Source: Rhizobiaceae bacterium (GTDB lineage Bacteria; Pseudomonadota; Alphaproteobacteria; Rhizobiales; Rhizobiaceae). Taken from it: a stretch of 13,367 nt of DNA. Location: contig JAKISV010000065.1 of assembly GCA_021648425.1 (NCBI GenBank), positions 1 through 13,367 on the forward strand, given 5' to 3'. Below the pieces are notes generated by a model. That model saw nothing but the letters and a program-made list of their open reading frames with translations, was not told the origin of the DNA and ran no database searches. Of the stretch, positions 1 to 7,532 are shown in pieces (position 1 is the stretch's first letter; each line of letters opens with the position of its first letter). The position numbers and the translations under genes were made by a program.

Positions 1-36
1 GCGGATTTCTAAACAACTGAAATTCTGCAAATTTTC

Positions 37-50
37 TTGACCCGGATCAA
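37..50 (+). promoter_or_regulatory. FNR/NNR-type operator upstream of nirK
   Basis: TTGACCCGGATCAA matches the FNR/NnrR/DNR consensus TTGAT-N4-ATCAA in nine of ten specified positions; only the last base of the left half-site differs. Regulators of the CRP/FNR family that sense low oxygen or NO use such sites to activate denitrification genes. The centre (43.5) lies about 41.5 bases before a plausible start of transcription near 85, the spacing expected of a class II activated promoter. Which regulator binds cannot be told from the site. Confidence 0.75.
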
Positions 51-72
51 GGATAGTTATCGATATTTTCCC

Positions 73-78
73 TATTGT
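73..78 (+). promoter_or_regulatory. Putative -10 element of the nirK promoter
   Basis: TATTGT is a fair match to TATAAT (four of six) and lies where a -10 box is expected if the upstream FNR-type site occupies the -41.5 position. This puts transcription start near 85 and gives a leader of about 36 bases. No good -35 box is seen, which fits an activator-dependent promoter. The position is inferred from spacing. Confidence 0.4.
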
Positions 79-109
79 TTTGATTGTAAATACAATTCCA
101 AAACAAAAA

Positions 110-116
110 AGGAGAG
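110..116 (+). promoter_or_regulatory. nirK ribosome binding site
   Basis: AGGAGAG ends four bases before ATG 121, and its GGAG core ends six bases before it. It decides the start: a reading frame open from 37 would place the start codon inside the operator and leave 28 extra residues in front of the signal peptide. Confidence 0.85.
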
Positions 117-120
117 TATC

Positions 121-1308
121 ATGATTACTCGTCGTTCCGCCCTTGCAGCGGCCGCGTTGGGTACCGTTGGCTTATCTGGTGCAGTAACATCAAAACAGGC
201 GTTAGCCCTGCCGCGCACCTCAAAATTTAAAACTCCCAAACCGTTCTCCATTCCGATTTCCAGCCCGGCTGAAGCGCCAAAAGGCAAGCCCGTTGATTTG
301 TCCGGACTTCCCCGGGTCAAGCAGGAAATGGTGGCTCCGCCCTTTGCACCAGTTCATGATCAAGTGGCAGTCGGAGGACCAAAAATCGTCGAGGTTCGTT
401 TTGAAATCGAAGAAAAGCTTCTGAAAGTCGATGATGATAATGACGGGGAAATATGGGCGTTGACCTATAATGGTTCAGTTCCCGGACCCCTGATTATTGT
501 CCATGAAGGCGACTATGTGGAATTAACACTGGTCAACCCTTCCTCCAGCCAGCTGGAGCACAATATTGACTTCCATGCTGCCACCGGCGCACTTGGCGGA
601 GCTGCGATCTCTTATGTTCAGCCCGGTGAAGAAGTCGTGTTTCGCTGGAAGGCAATAAAACCTGGCGTGTTTGTTTATCACTGCGCACCGGGCGGAGACA
701 TGATCCCCTATCACGTTGTTCACGGTATGAACGGGGCGGTGATGGTGTTGCCACGAGACGGGCTTAAAAATAAAGACGGCGAACTGCTGACTTATGATGA
801 GCTGGTCTATATCGGCGAGCAGGATTTTTATCTGCCCAAAGATGAAAACGGTGAATATCTCAAGTTCGACATTGCCGGTGGTGATTATGCCGACTCGCTT
901 GAAAACATGCGAAAGCTAATTCCCAGCCACAGCGTGTTTAATGGCTCGGTAGGCGCATTAACTGGTGATCATTCCCTGAAATCCAAGGTGGGCAAAACCG
1001 TGATGATTATACATGCTCAGGCAAATCGCGATACCAGACCACACCTGATCGGCGGTCATGCGGACTATGTGTGGGAAGGTGGCACTTTCAGTGATCCTCC
1101 ACAAACCGGATTTGAAACATGGCTTATCCGTGGCGGCTCTGCTGGAGCAGTAATGTACACATTTAAACAGCCTGGTACATATGCCTATGTGAACCACAAC
1201 CTGATTGAAGCCGTGCTTCTAGGCGCTGTGGCGCATTTCAAGGTTGAAGGTGAATGGGACAATGATCTCATGGCCCAATTGAAAAAACCGGGCCCGATAG
1301 TCAACTAA
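121..1308 (+). CDS. nirK: Copper-containing nitrite reductase, NO-forming, periplasmic
   Basis: Reduces nitrite to nitric oxide in the periplasm, the defining step of denitrification, as a trimer fed by a small cytochrome c or cupredoxin. The product is 395 residues. Residues 1-29 look like a twin-arginine signal (TRRSAL, then an Ala/Gly-rich stretch) with cleavage probably after ALA-29; a Pro-rich linker runs to about 75, then two cupredoxin domains. All copper ligands are present: type 1 His147, Cys188, His198, Met203; type 2 His152, His187, His359. The catalytic Asp150 and His308 and the substrate-pocket Ile310 are also in place. Compared with Alcaligenes NirK numbering, the offset is 52 up to the Cys and 53 after it, so the loop between the type 1 Cys and His carries one extra residue, and Tyr197 replaces the Trp usually beside the His. 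No nirV or nor gene follows; upstream is not visible. Start chosen on the Shine-Dalgarno site and signal peptide. Confidence 0.96.
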   Translation: MITRRSALAAAALGTVGLSGAVTSKQALALPRTSKFKTPKPFSIPISSPAEAPKGKPVDLSGLPRVKQEMVAPPFAPVHDQVAVGGPKIVEVRFEIEEKLLKVDDDNDGEIWALTYNGSVPGPLIIVHEGDYVELTLVNPSSSQLEHNIDFHAATGALGGAAISYVQPGEEVVFRWKAIKPGVFVYHCAPGGDMIPYHVVHGMNGAVMVLPRDGLKNKDGELLTYDELVYIGEQDFYLPKDENGEYLKFDIAGGDYADSLENMRKLIPSHSVFNGSVGALTGDHSLKSKVGKTVMIIHAQANRDTRPHLIGGHADYVWEGGTFSDPPQTGFETWLIRGGSAGAVMYTFKQPGTYAYVNHNLIEAVLLGAVAHFKVEGEWDNDLMAQLKKPGPIVN

Positions 1309-1317
1309 TTGTAATAT

Positions 1318-1355
1318 CCCTGATATCGGTTTTAACCGGTATCAGGGGGTTTTGA
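1318..1355 (+). terminator. Rho-independent terminator of nirK
   Basis: A 13-base stem (1318-1330 with 1335-1347, one G-U pair, loop TTTA) is followed by a T-rich run. It begins ten bases after the nirK stop. The hairpin also lies just past the end of amn on the other strand, but the bases beyond it in that direction are less T-rich, so it mainly serves nirK and perhaps blocks read-through both ways. Confidence 0.85.
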
Positions 1356-1360
1356 TTTTC

Positions 1361-2866
1361 CTATTGAAAAGCCGTCTCATTGAACGAACGCAATTTCCTT
1401 GAATGCAGCCGTTCTGAAGGCATTTCACGGACTTTTTCCAAAGCTCTAATACCGATTTTCAGATGCTGGGAAACCTGGCGGGAATAAAATTCTGTTGCCA
1501 TGCCAGGCAGTTTCAATTCACCGTGCAGGGGTTTGTCGGAAACGCACAACAATGTCCCGTAGGGGACCCTGAACCGAAAACCATTAGCGGCGATGGTTGC
1601 TGATTCCATGTCGAGACCGATGGCGCGGGATTGAGACAGACGTTTAATCGGGCCTTTTTGATCGCGCAATTCCCAGTTGCGATTATCGATGGTGGCAACG
1701 GTACCGGTACGCATGACTTTCTTCAGATCATATTCTTTCAGGCCGGTAATTTCGGCCACGGCCTGTTCCAGCGCAATTTGCACTTCTGCCAGGGGCGGGA
1801 TTGGTATCCATATGGGCAAATCCGCATCCAGCACATTGTCTTCGCGCACATATCCATGGGCCAGAACATAGTCACCTAAAGACTGGCTGTTTCTCAACCC
1901 GGCACAATGGCCCAGCATCAACCAGGTGTGAGGGCGAAGTACGGCCACATGATCAGTAATGGTTTTTGCGTTCGAGGGACCAACACCAATATTAATCATC
2001 GTAATTCCCGACTTATCGGGGCGGGTAAGATGGTAGGTGGGCATTTGCGGCTGGCGGGTAACCGGGCTTCCCGACGATGGCTCAACATCACCGGATTTAG
2101 TCGTTAAATTACCACCCTCAATGAAGGCATCATAGCCGCTATCCGGGTCTGCGATCGCATTTTTAGCAAATTCAACAAACTCATCCATATAAAATTGGTA
2201 GTTGGTGAACAGGATATAGTTCTGGAAATGCAACGGACTGGTTGCAGTGTAGTGAGACAACCGGTGTAGGGAATAATCCACACGAGGTGCTGTAAATGGA
2301 GCCAGTGGCTGCACAATACTGGGGCTGTCGTCATATTCGCCATTGGCAATTTTATCATCGGTGACACTTAGATCGGGTGTATCAAATACATCGCGCAGCG
2401 GACGGTCAAAATGGTCTTCGATAGCGCCGTCAATATGCTGACCTTCAGGAAAAGCAAAATGCAGCGGTATGGGAATTTCTGACAATCCGATTTCCACCGG
2501 TGCACCGTGATTATTGATCAGTAGCGATATCTGGTTTCTCAGATAGTAAGCAAACAGGTCCGGGCGGGTGATTGTTGTTTCATAGGTTCCAGGTCCGGCA
2601 AGGTGGCCAAAGGCCAGACGGCTATCGACCTTAGCATAGGAAGTGGTGGTGACGCGGATTTTGGGATAAAAAGCCCGGTAGCGCTGGGTAATCGCACCAC
2701 CATCCATAATGATGCGAAAATTGTCACGCAGGTAGCTGGTCGCAACATCATAAAGCTCCTGCAATGCTTCCACCGCCTGCCTGGCATCGGTAAAGAAGCG
2801 GGGGCCGGAATATTTCGGAGTCGCTATGGGGAGTTCGGCGTCATACTTTTTTTCATCATTTTTCAT
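1361..2866 (-). CDS. amn: AMP nucleosidase
   Basis: Hydrolyses AMP to adenine and ribose 5-phosphate in the cytoplasm, adjusting the adenylate pool and salvaging purines. The 501 residues are close to the 484 of the E. coli enzyme. The N-terminal half (about 20-200) is the AMP nucleosidase-specific domain. The C-terminal half (about 285-480) is a purine nucleoside phosphorylase-type fold, with the glycine-rich INIGVGPSNA at 291-300, GHCAGLRNSQ at 319-328, the ribose-binding GLDMES at 417-422 (Met420-Glu421) and catalytic Asp444 in SDKPLHG. It follows pgi by 38 bases on the same strand and probably shares its transcript. The start codon has no clear Shine-Dalgarno sequence; no alternative start is better supported. 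It converges on nirK. Confidence 0.94.
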   Translation of the reverse strand: MKNDEKKYDAELPIATPKYSGPRFFTDARQAVEALQELYDVATSYLRDNFRIIMDGGAITQRYRAFYPKIRVTTTSYAKVDSRLAFGHLAGPGTYETTITRPDLFAYYLRNQISLLINNHGAPVEIGLSEIPIPLHFAFPEGQHIDGAIEDHFDRPLRDVFDTPDLSVTDDKIANGEYDDSPSIVQPLAPFTAPRVDYSLHRLSHYTATSPLHFQNYILFTNYQFYMDEFVEFAKNAIADPDSGYDAFIEGGNLTTKSGDVEPSSGSPVTRQPQMPTYHLTRPDKSGITMINIGVGPSNAKTITDHVAVLRPHTWLMLGHCAGLRNSQSLGDYVLAHGYVREDNVLDADLPIWIPIPPLAEVQIALEQAVAEITGLKEYDLKKVMRTGTVATIDNRNWELRDQKGPIKRLSQSRAIGLDMESATIAANGFRFRVPYGTLLCVSDKPLHGELKLPGMATEFYSRQVSQHLKIGIRALEKVREMPSERLHSRKLRSFNETAFQ

Positions 2867-2904
2867 GGACAGAATATAGAGACAGTCGCGGGTTTGCGCG
2901 AGAA

Positions 2905-4557
2905 CTATTTTTGATTTCCCGATAATTGATGAAACTTTTTTACCAGCATATTGGTTGACGGACCGCGTGTTGAAATCGGCTTGCCTGAATTATCTTCTTC
3001 AAGCAGCGGTCTGATTTCATTTGCGAGTTGTTTCCCCAACTCCACACCCCATTGGTCGAAGGAGTTTATTCCCCATATGGTGCCCTGAACGAATATCTTG
3101 TGTTCATAAAATGCTATCAGCTGGCCAAGGACATAGGGGGTCAACTGTTGATAAAGAAAGGTATTGGAAGGACGATTGCCTTCAAAAACTTTGTGGGGGG
3201 CGAGTGTTTCGATTTGCTGTGGTGACAGATCAAGGCGTTTTAAGTGCCCTATTACCCGCTCCAGCGTTCTACCAAGCATCATTGCTTTGCTTTGCGCAAA
3301 ACAGTTGGCTACGAGCATTCTTTGCTGGGTCTGATTTTTTTCATGGGATTTTGCAGCGACGAGAAAATCACACGGTACAATGTCAGTTCCCTGATGAAGA
3401 AGCTGGTAGAATGCATGCTGACCATTAGTGCCGGGCTCACCCCATATTATCGGGCCAGTGGCAAATTTAGATAATTTTCCATCACTGCATATATGTTTAC
3501 CGTTTGATTCCATGTCCAACTGTTGGAGATAGGCTGGAAATCTAGCCAGACGATTATCATAGGGGAGAATGGCATGGGTTGGAAAACCCCAGACATTTCG
3601 ATGCCAGATACCGATCAAAGCCATCAGGACAGGAATATTTTCTTTCATGTCACAGTTTTGAAAATGTTCATCTGCCGCGCGGCCACCGTCGAGAAATTGC
3701 TGGTAATTTTTTGAACCAATAGCAATCATCAGCGACAGCCCGATTGCTGACCAGACAGAATATCGTCCCCCTACCCAGTCCCAAAAACCAAATGTGCGCT
3801 CTTTTACAATACCAAAGGCGGCCGTTGCCTCCAGATTGGTTGAAAGAGCAATAAAATGGAGGCCTATATCATCGGCAGGAACTTTGTCCGTCAACCAGTT
3901 TTTTGCCAGATTGGCGTTGGCCATGGTTTCAGAGGTGGTGAAACTTTTCGATGCGATAATAAACAGTGTTGTAGCCGGATCCAGTTTTGTCACTTTGTCA
4001 TGGAAATCAGCGCCATCAACGTTGGATACAAAGTGAATACGAGGGCCTGAATGATAGGGCTTGAGTGCGGCCACACCCATTTGCGGGCCAAGATCCGATC
4101 CGCCAATACCGATATTGACTACATCACGAACCGGGCCACCACTCAATTGATAGCTACCATCTCGAACAATTTCACTGAATTCAAAAAGACGAAGTTTCAT
4201 TTGATTGATTTGAGGTTTGATATCTTCGCCGTTTACAAAAATCTCGGGCTTATCCTTTGCCCGCAAAGCGGTATGCAGTGCCGGTCGATTTTCTGTGAAA
4301 TTTGCGTTATCCCCTGTAAATAACCCGATACGGGCATTTTCAATATCAGCGCTTTTTGCCAGGGCAAGCAGCTCGTTCATGCAATCGGGATCAATGCGGT
4401 TTTTCGAGTAGTCAAACAGCAAAGTATCCTCTTCAATCGAAAACCGCGAGGCGCGACCATTATCCGCATCAAACAGTTCACGCACAGATACCTGCTCCAG
4501 GCGGGAGCGATGTTGGCGAAGGGTTTTGATATGTTTTTTCAACGCGGATTGAGGCAT
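2905..4557 (-). CDS. pgi: Glucose-6-phosphate isomerase
   Basis: Interconverts glucose 6-phosphate and fructose 6-phosphate in the cytoplasm, linking glycolysis or gluconeogenesis with the Entner-Doudoroff and pentose phosphate routes. The 550 residues match the usual length. Numbered from the chosen start, visible signatures are WDWVGGRYS at 259-267 (first family signature), catalytic Glu350 in DMESNGK, His381 in TNGQHAF, and Lys509 in QWGVELGK (second signature). The SIS sugar-binding motif ASKSFTTSET is near 202-211. An ATG six codons further upstream (4575) is in frame, but AGGA lies eight bases before the inner ATG and nothing comparable precedes the outer one, so 4557 is preferred. It is divergent from pepN and is the first gene of a likely pgi-amn unit. 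Confidence 0.95.
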   Translation of the reverse strand: MPQSALKKHIKTLRQHRSRLEQVSVRELFDADNGRASRFSIEEDTLLFDYSKNRIDPDCMNELLALAKSADIENARIGLFTGDNANFTENRPALHTALRAKDKPEIFVNGEDIKPQINQMKLRLFEFSEIVRDGSYQLSGGPVRDVVNIGIGGSDLGPQMGVAALKPYHSGPRIHFVSNVDGADFHDKVTKLDPATTLFIIASKSFTTSETMANANLAKNWLTDKVPADDIGLHFIALSTNLEATAAFGIVKERTFGFWDWVGGRYSVWSAIGLSLMIAIGSKNYQQFLDGGRAADEHFQNCDMKENIPVLMALIGIWHRNVWGFPTHAILPYDNRLARFPAYLQQLDMESNGKHICSDGKLSKFATGPIIWGEPGTNGQHAFYQLLHQGTDIVPCDFLVAAKSHEKNQTQQRMLVANCFAQSKAMMLGRTLERVIGHLKRLDLSPQQIETLAPHKVFEGNRPSNTFLYQQLTPYVLGQLIAFYEHKIFVQGTIWGINSFDQWGVELGKQLANEIRPLLEEDNSGKPISTRGPSTNMLVKKFHQLSGNQK

Positions 4558-4728
4558 GAATATTCCTGGTGCCATATTTATAATCTAAGCAGGTTAGCAA
4601 TGATGCATTAATTCACAATAAACAAAGTCGTCGATTATGAAAAATTGAAAATGCTGTTCTTTGGATTTGCAATAACTCATGCAACAGGTACACAGGAATT
4701 CAAAATTTGCCACGACAGGATAAAATTC
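4558..4728. promoter_or_regulatory. Divergent intergenic region between pgi and pepN
   Basis: This 171-base AT-rich gap must hold promoters for both genes. On the plus strand TTGAAA (4645-4650) is followed after 17 bases by TGCAAT (4668-4673), a possible sigma-70 promoter for pepN with a start near 4680. On the minus strand a TATAAA lies about 20 bases before the pgi start, but no convincing -35 box was found. No FNR-type site or strong palindrome is visible. Promoter calls here are weak. Confidence 0.35.
4717..4720 (+). promoter_or_regulatory. pepN ribosome binding site
   Basis: AGGA lies eight bases before ATG 4729. It favours this start over in-frame starts at or near 4645, which have no such site and would add about 28 residues with no counterpart in known PepN proteins. 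Confidence 0.7.
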
Positions 4729-7383
4729 ATGCGCGCTGACAGCGGAAATATTATTCGCCTGAAAAACTATAAAATCGCTGACTACAAAGTTATCCATGCC
4801 GATTTACTTTTCAAACTTGATCCAACAGCGACAATTGTAAAATCCGTATTGAAAGTTGAAAGAAGCAAAGGGGTTAAACCCGGTTCTGCGCTGCTGTTTG
4901 ATGGTGAAGATCTGGTGCTGAAACAGATATGCATTGGGGGCAAAGAGCTGAACAATGACCAATATAGTATCTCGCCACAACAACTGAAAATCCAGACGCC
5001 ACCAAAATCCGAACAATTCACCCTTGAGATTGAGGTTGAAATCAATCCGCAAGCCAATACGCAGCTTATGGGGCTTTATCGTTCCAGTGGCAAATATTGC
5101 ACCCAGTGTGAGGCAGAAGGGTTCAGACGCATTACCTTTTACCCGGACCGCCCCGATGTGCTGACGACTTTTACTACCCGTATTGAGGCCGACCGTGATG
5201 AAATGCCGGTTTTGCTGGGCAATGGCAATCTGAAAAATAAAGGCAGGCTTTCCGGTAACCGGCACTATGCGGAGTGGGATGATCCCCATCCCAAGCCCAG
5301 CTATCTGTTTGCCCTGGTTGCCGGGGATTTGGGTTCGGCCCACAAAAACTTCAAAACGATGTCTGGAAAGAAGGTCAAATTGGGCATTTATGTGGAGCGC
5401 GGAAAAGAACCGCAAACCGCCTACGCAATGGATGCGCTTGTTCGTTCGATGAAGTGGGATGAAGAGGTTTTTGGATGCGAATATGATCTGGATGTATTTA
5501 ACATTGTTGCCGTATCTGATTTCAATATGGGGGCAATGGAAAATAAGGGGCTGAATGTTTTCAACGATAAATATGTGTTGGCGGATGTAAATACCGCGAC
5601 AGATGTCGACTATGCCAATATTGAAGCCATTATTGCGCACGAATATTTTCACAACTGGACAGGCAATCGCATCACCTGCCGCGATTGGTTTCAACTGTGC
5701 CTGAAAGAGGGTTTGACAGTCTACCGCGATCAGGAATTCTCTAGCGATATGCGATCGCGCCCGGTGGTTCGTATTGCTGACGTGCGCAATTTACGCACTA
5801 GCCAGTTTGCGGAAGATGCCGGACCGTTGGCGCATCCGGTGAGGCCACAGACTTACCGCGAAATCAATAATTTTTATACGGCAACCGTTTATCAAAAAGG
5901 CGCTGAACTGGTTCGAATGCTAGCCACCATTTTGGGGCCTAAACATTTTAAAAAAGGTATGGGCCTTTATCTTCGGCGGCACGATGGCGATGCAGCTACT
6001 ATTGAGGATTTTTTGAAGTGCTTTGCTGATGCCAGCAAAAGAAACCTTGATCAATTCGCGCTTTGGTATTCACAAGCGGGAACACCGTCGGTCATTGCTT
6101 CGTCCAATTATGATAGCCGGCGCAAAAAACTGACTTTGGAGCTGGAGCAAATTCTCAGCCCCACCAGTGGCCAGGCTCGAAAAAAATTGTTGCATATTCC
6201 ATTGAGGGCAGGGTTGGTTGCGGGTAATGGCACGGACATTCAAGCAATAAATATCACCGGATGCGAGCATGATGGTGATTTGCTTCATTTGACCAAACGA
6301 AAGCACAAAGTTATTTTTCACGGTGTAGATCAGCGTGCGGCGGTATCCCTTAATCGAAATTTCAGCGCACCAGTAAACCTGGAAATTCACCAGACTAATA
6401 CAGATTTGGCATTTTTGGCCATCAATGACAGTGACCCTTTTAACCGTTGGCAGGCATTTCAATCCTATGCACAAAAGCTGCTTATCAGCGGGGCGCGGGC
6501 ATTGGGGCGGGGTAAAGCGCCAAAGATTGACAATCGGTTTCTGGATTGTGCATTTGCCATTGTTATGGATCGTAATTTATCGGCCGAATTTCGCGCTTTA
6601 ACACTGACGTTGCCCGGTGAAAGCGAACTGGCCCGCATTATCGGGCGCTCAGTCAATCCCGACGCAATACATAATGCACGCAATGCGCTGATAGGAGAAA
6701 TCGGCAAACGCGTAGTCGAGGGCTGGGATGAATTGTGGCAGGAGACGCAAATCAGCGAACCTTACCAATCAGATGCAGAGCAATCGGGCAAACGCGGATT
6801 GCGAAATTTATTACTGAATGTCGGCCTTGCGGCAAACCACAAACAATCTGAACTAGCCAGCATCAAACAGTTTTCGAATGCTACCAACATGGATGAACGA
6901 TATGCAGCATTTTGCAGAATTGTACTGCGGCACCATTCGCGAAAAGCCAGCGACCGTGTAATAGAAGAATTTTATAACAAGTATAAAACTAATGCGCTGG
7001 TACTGGATAAATGGTTTGCGACGCAGGCAATGGTGCCCGGGCGTGGCGCAATTAAATCAGTCAGGGCACTGATGCGCCACAAAAAATTTACCCTAAACAA
7101 CCCAAACCGCGCCCGATCTGTATTGGCTAGTTTTGCCTTTGGAAATCCTACCGGGTTTAACGCAACGAGCGGTGAAGGTTACCAATTGGTGAGCGGCGTG
7201 ATTGAAAAAATCGATATTATCAACCCGCAGATTGCTGCACGTTTATTAACAGCGTTTGGCTCAATTGGTTCTCTGGAGCCAAAAAGGCAAAAAAAGGCAG
7301 TTGATGCATTGCGTAAATTGCAGAAGAATAAAAAACTGTCGACAGACGTTAGTGAAATCCTTGATCGCACGTTGAGTGGATAG
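4729..7383 (+). CDS. pepN: Aminopeptidase N (M1 family zinc metallopeptidase)
   Basis: Removes N-terminal amino acids from peptides in the cytoplasm, finishing protein breakdown downstream of ATP-dependent proteases. The product is 884 residues against 870 for E. coli PepN, and similarity is visible along the length. Order: N-terminal beta domain (1 to about 185) including CTQCEAEGFRRITFYPDRPD; thermolysin-like catalytic domain with the substrate-anchoring GAMEN at 268-272 and the zinc site HEYFH-X18-E (His304, Glu305, His308, Glu327); transition-state Tyr388 in VYQKG; then the beta-sandwich and alpha-helical C-terminal domains. No signal peptide is seen at the chosen start. It is divergent from pgi. 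No terminator was found after it, so some transcripts may continue into the kinase gene 149 bases downstream. Confidence 0.95.
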   Translation: MRADSGNIIRLKNYKIADYKVIHADLLFKLDPTATIVKSVLKVERSKGVKPGSALLFDGEDLVLKQICIGGKELNNDQYSISPQQLKIQTPPKSEQFTLEIEVEINPQANTQLMGLYRSSGKYCTQCEAEGFRRITFYPDRPDVLTTFTTRIEADRDEMPVLLGNGNLKNKGRLSGNRHYAEWDDPHPKPSYLFALVAGDLGSAHKNFKTMSGKKVKLGIYVERGKEPQTAYAMDALVRSMKWDEEVFGCEYDLDVFNIVAVSDFNMGAMENKGLNVFNDKYVLADVNTATDVDYANIEAIIAHEYFHNWTGNRITCRDWFQLCLKEGLTVYRDQEFSSDMRSRPVVRIADVRNLRTSQFAEDAGPLAHPVRPQTYREINNFYTATVYQKGAELVRMLATILGPKHFKKGMGLYLRRHDGDAATIEDFLKCFADASKRNLDQFALWYSQAGTPSVIASSNYDSRRKKLTLELEQILSPTSGQARKKLLHIPLRAGLVAGNGTDIQAINITGCEHDGDLLHLTKRKHKVIFHGVDQRAAVSLNRNFSAPVNLEIHQTNTDLAFLAINDSDPFNRWQAFQSYAQKLLISGARALGRGKAPKIDNRFLDCAFAIVMDRNLSAEFRALTLTLPGESELARIIGRSVNPDAIHNARNALIGEIGKRVVEGWDELWQETQISEPYQSDAEQSGKRGLRNLLLNVGLAANHKQSELASIKQFSNATNMDERYAAFCRIVLRHHSRKASDRVIEEFYNKYKTNALVLDKWFATQAMVPGRGAIKSVRALMRHKKFTLNNPNRARSVLASFAFGNPTGFNATSGEGYQLVSGVIEKIDIINPQIAARLLTAFGSIGSLEPKRQKKAVDALRKLQKNKKLSTDVSEILDRTLSG

Positions 7384-7532
7384 CTTTGAAGCGGCAAATT
7401 CTCCAATAGCAAAATTATTTCCACTATCTTCATTTTTTAGCTGGACATGGCGATTCGCGTGGATTCAAATGCAAGTGATTCGGTGGCGTGGCGTATTCCG
7501 AAAAAAAGAAAATTCTTACGGGGAGGCCTTAA
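7384..7532 (+). other. Intergenic gap between pepN and the PleC-like kinase
   Basis: The 149 bases hold no clear terminator hairpin for pepN, only an unpaired T run near 7430, and no convincing sigma-70 promoter or TTAA-N7-TTAA CtrA site. The last part contains the ribosome binding site of the downstream gene. Confidence 0.4.
7520..7526 (+). promoter_or_regulatory. Strong ribosome binding site of the PleC-like kinase
   Basis: GGGGAGG ends six bases before ATG 7533. An in-frame TAA immediately precedes the ATG, so the start is fixed. Confidence 0.8.

Noticed and set aside
37..120. N-terminal extension of nirK starting from TTG at 37
   Set aside because: It would start inside the operator and upstream of the predicted transcription start, has no ribosome binding site, and would bury the twin-arginine signal; ATG 121 has a strong site.
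4645..4728. N-terminal extension of pepN
   Set aside because: No ribosome binding site, no counterpart in PepN proteins, and it overlaps the likely promoter; ATG 4729 has AGGA at good spacing.
4804..5694. Long open frame (296 codons) antisense to pepN
   Set aside because: Lies wholly opposite a well-conserved gene and its translation shows no recognisable domain; it is a by-product of pepN codon composition.
7452..7491. Imperfect repeat GATTCGCGTGG / GATTCGGTGGCGTGG before the kinase gene
   Set aside because: Too short and imperfect to distinguish from chance; it matches no regulator site I know.
7384..7532. CtrA binding site (TTAA-N7-TTAA) upstream of the PleC-like gene
   Set aside because: Searched by eye because of the cell-cycle link; no correctly spaced pair of half-sites was found.
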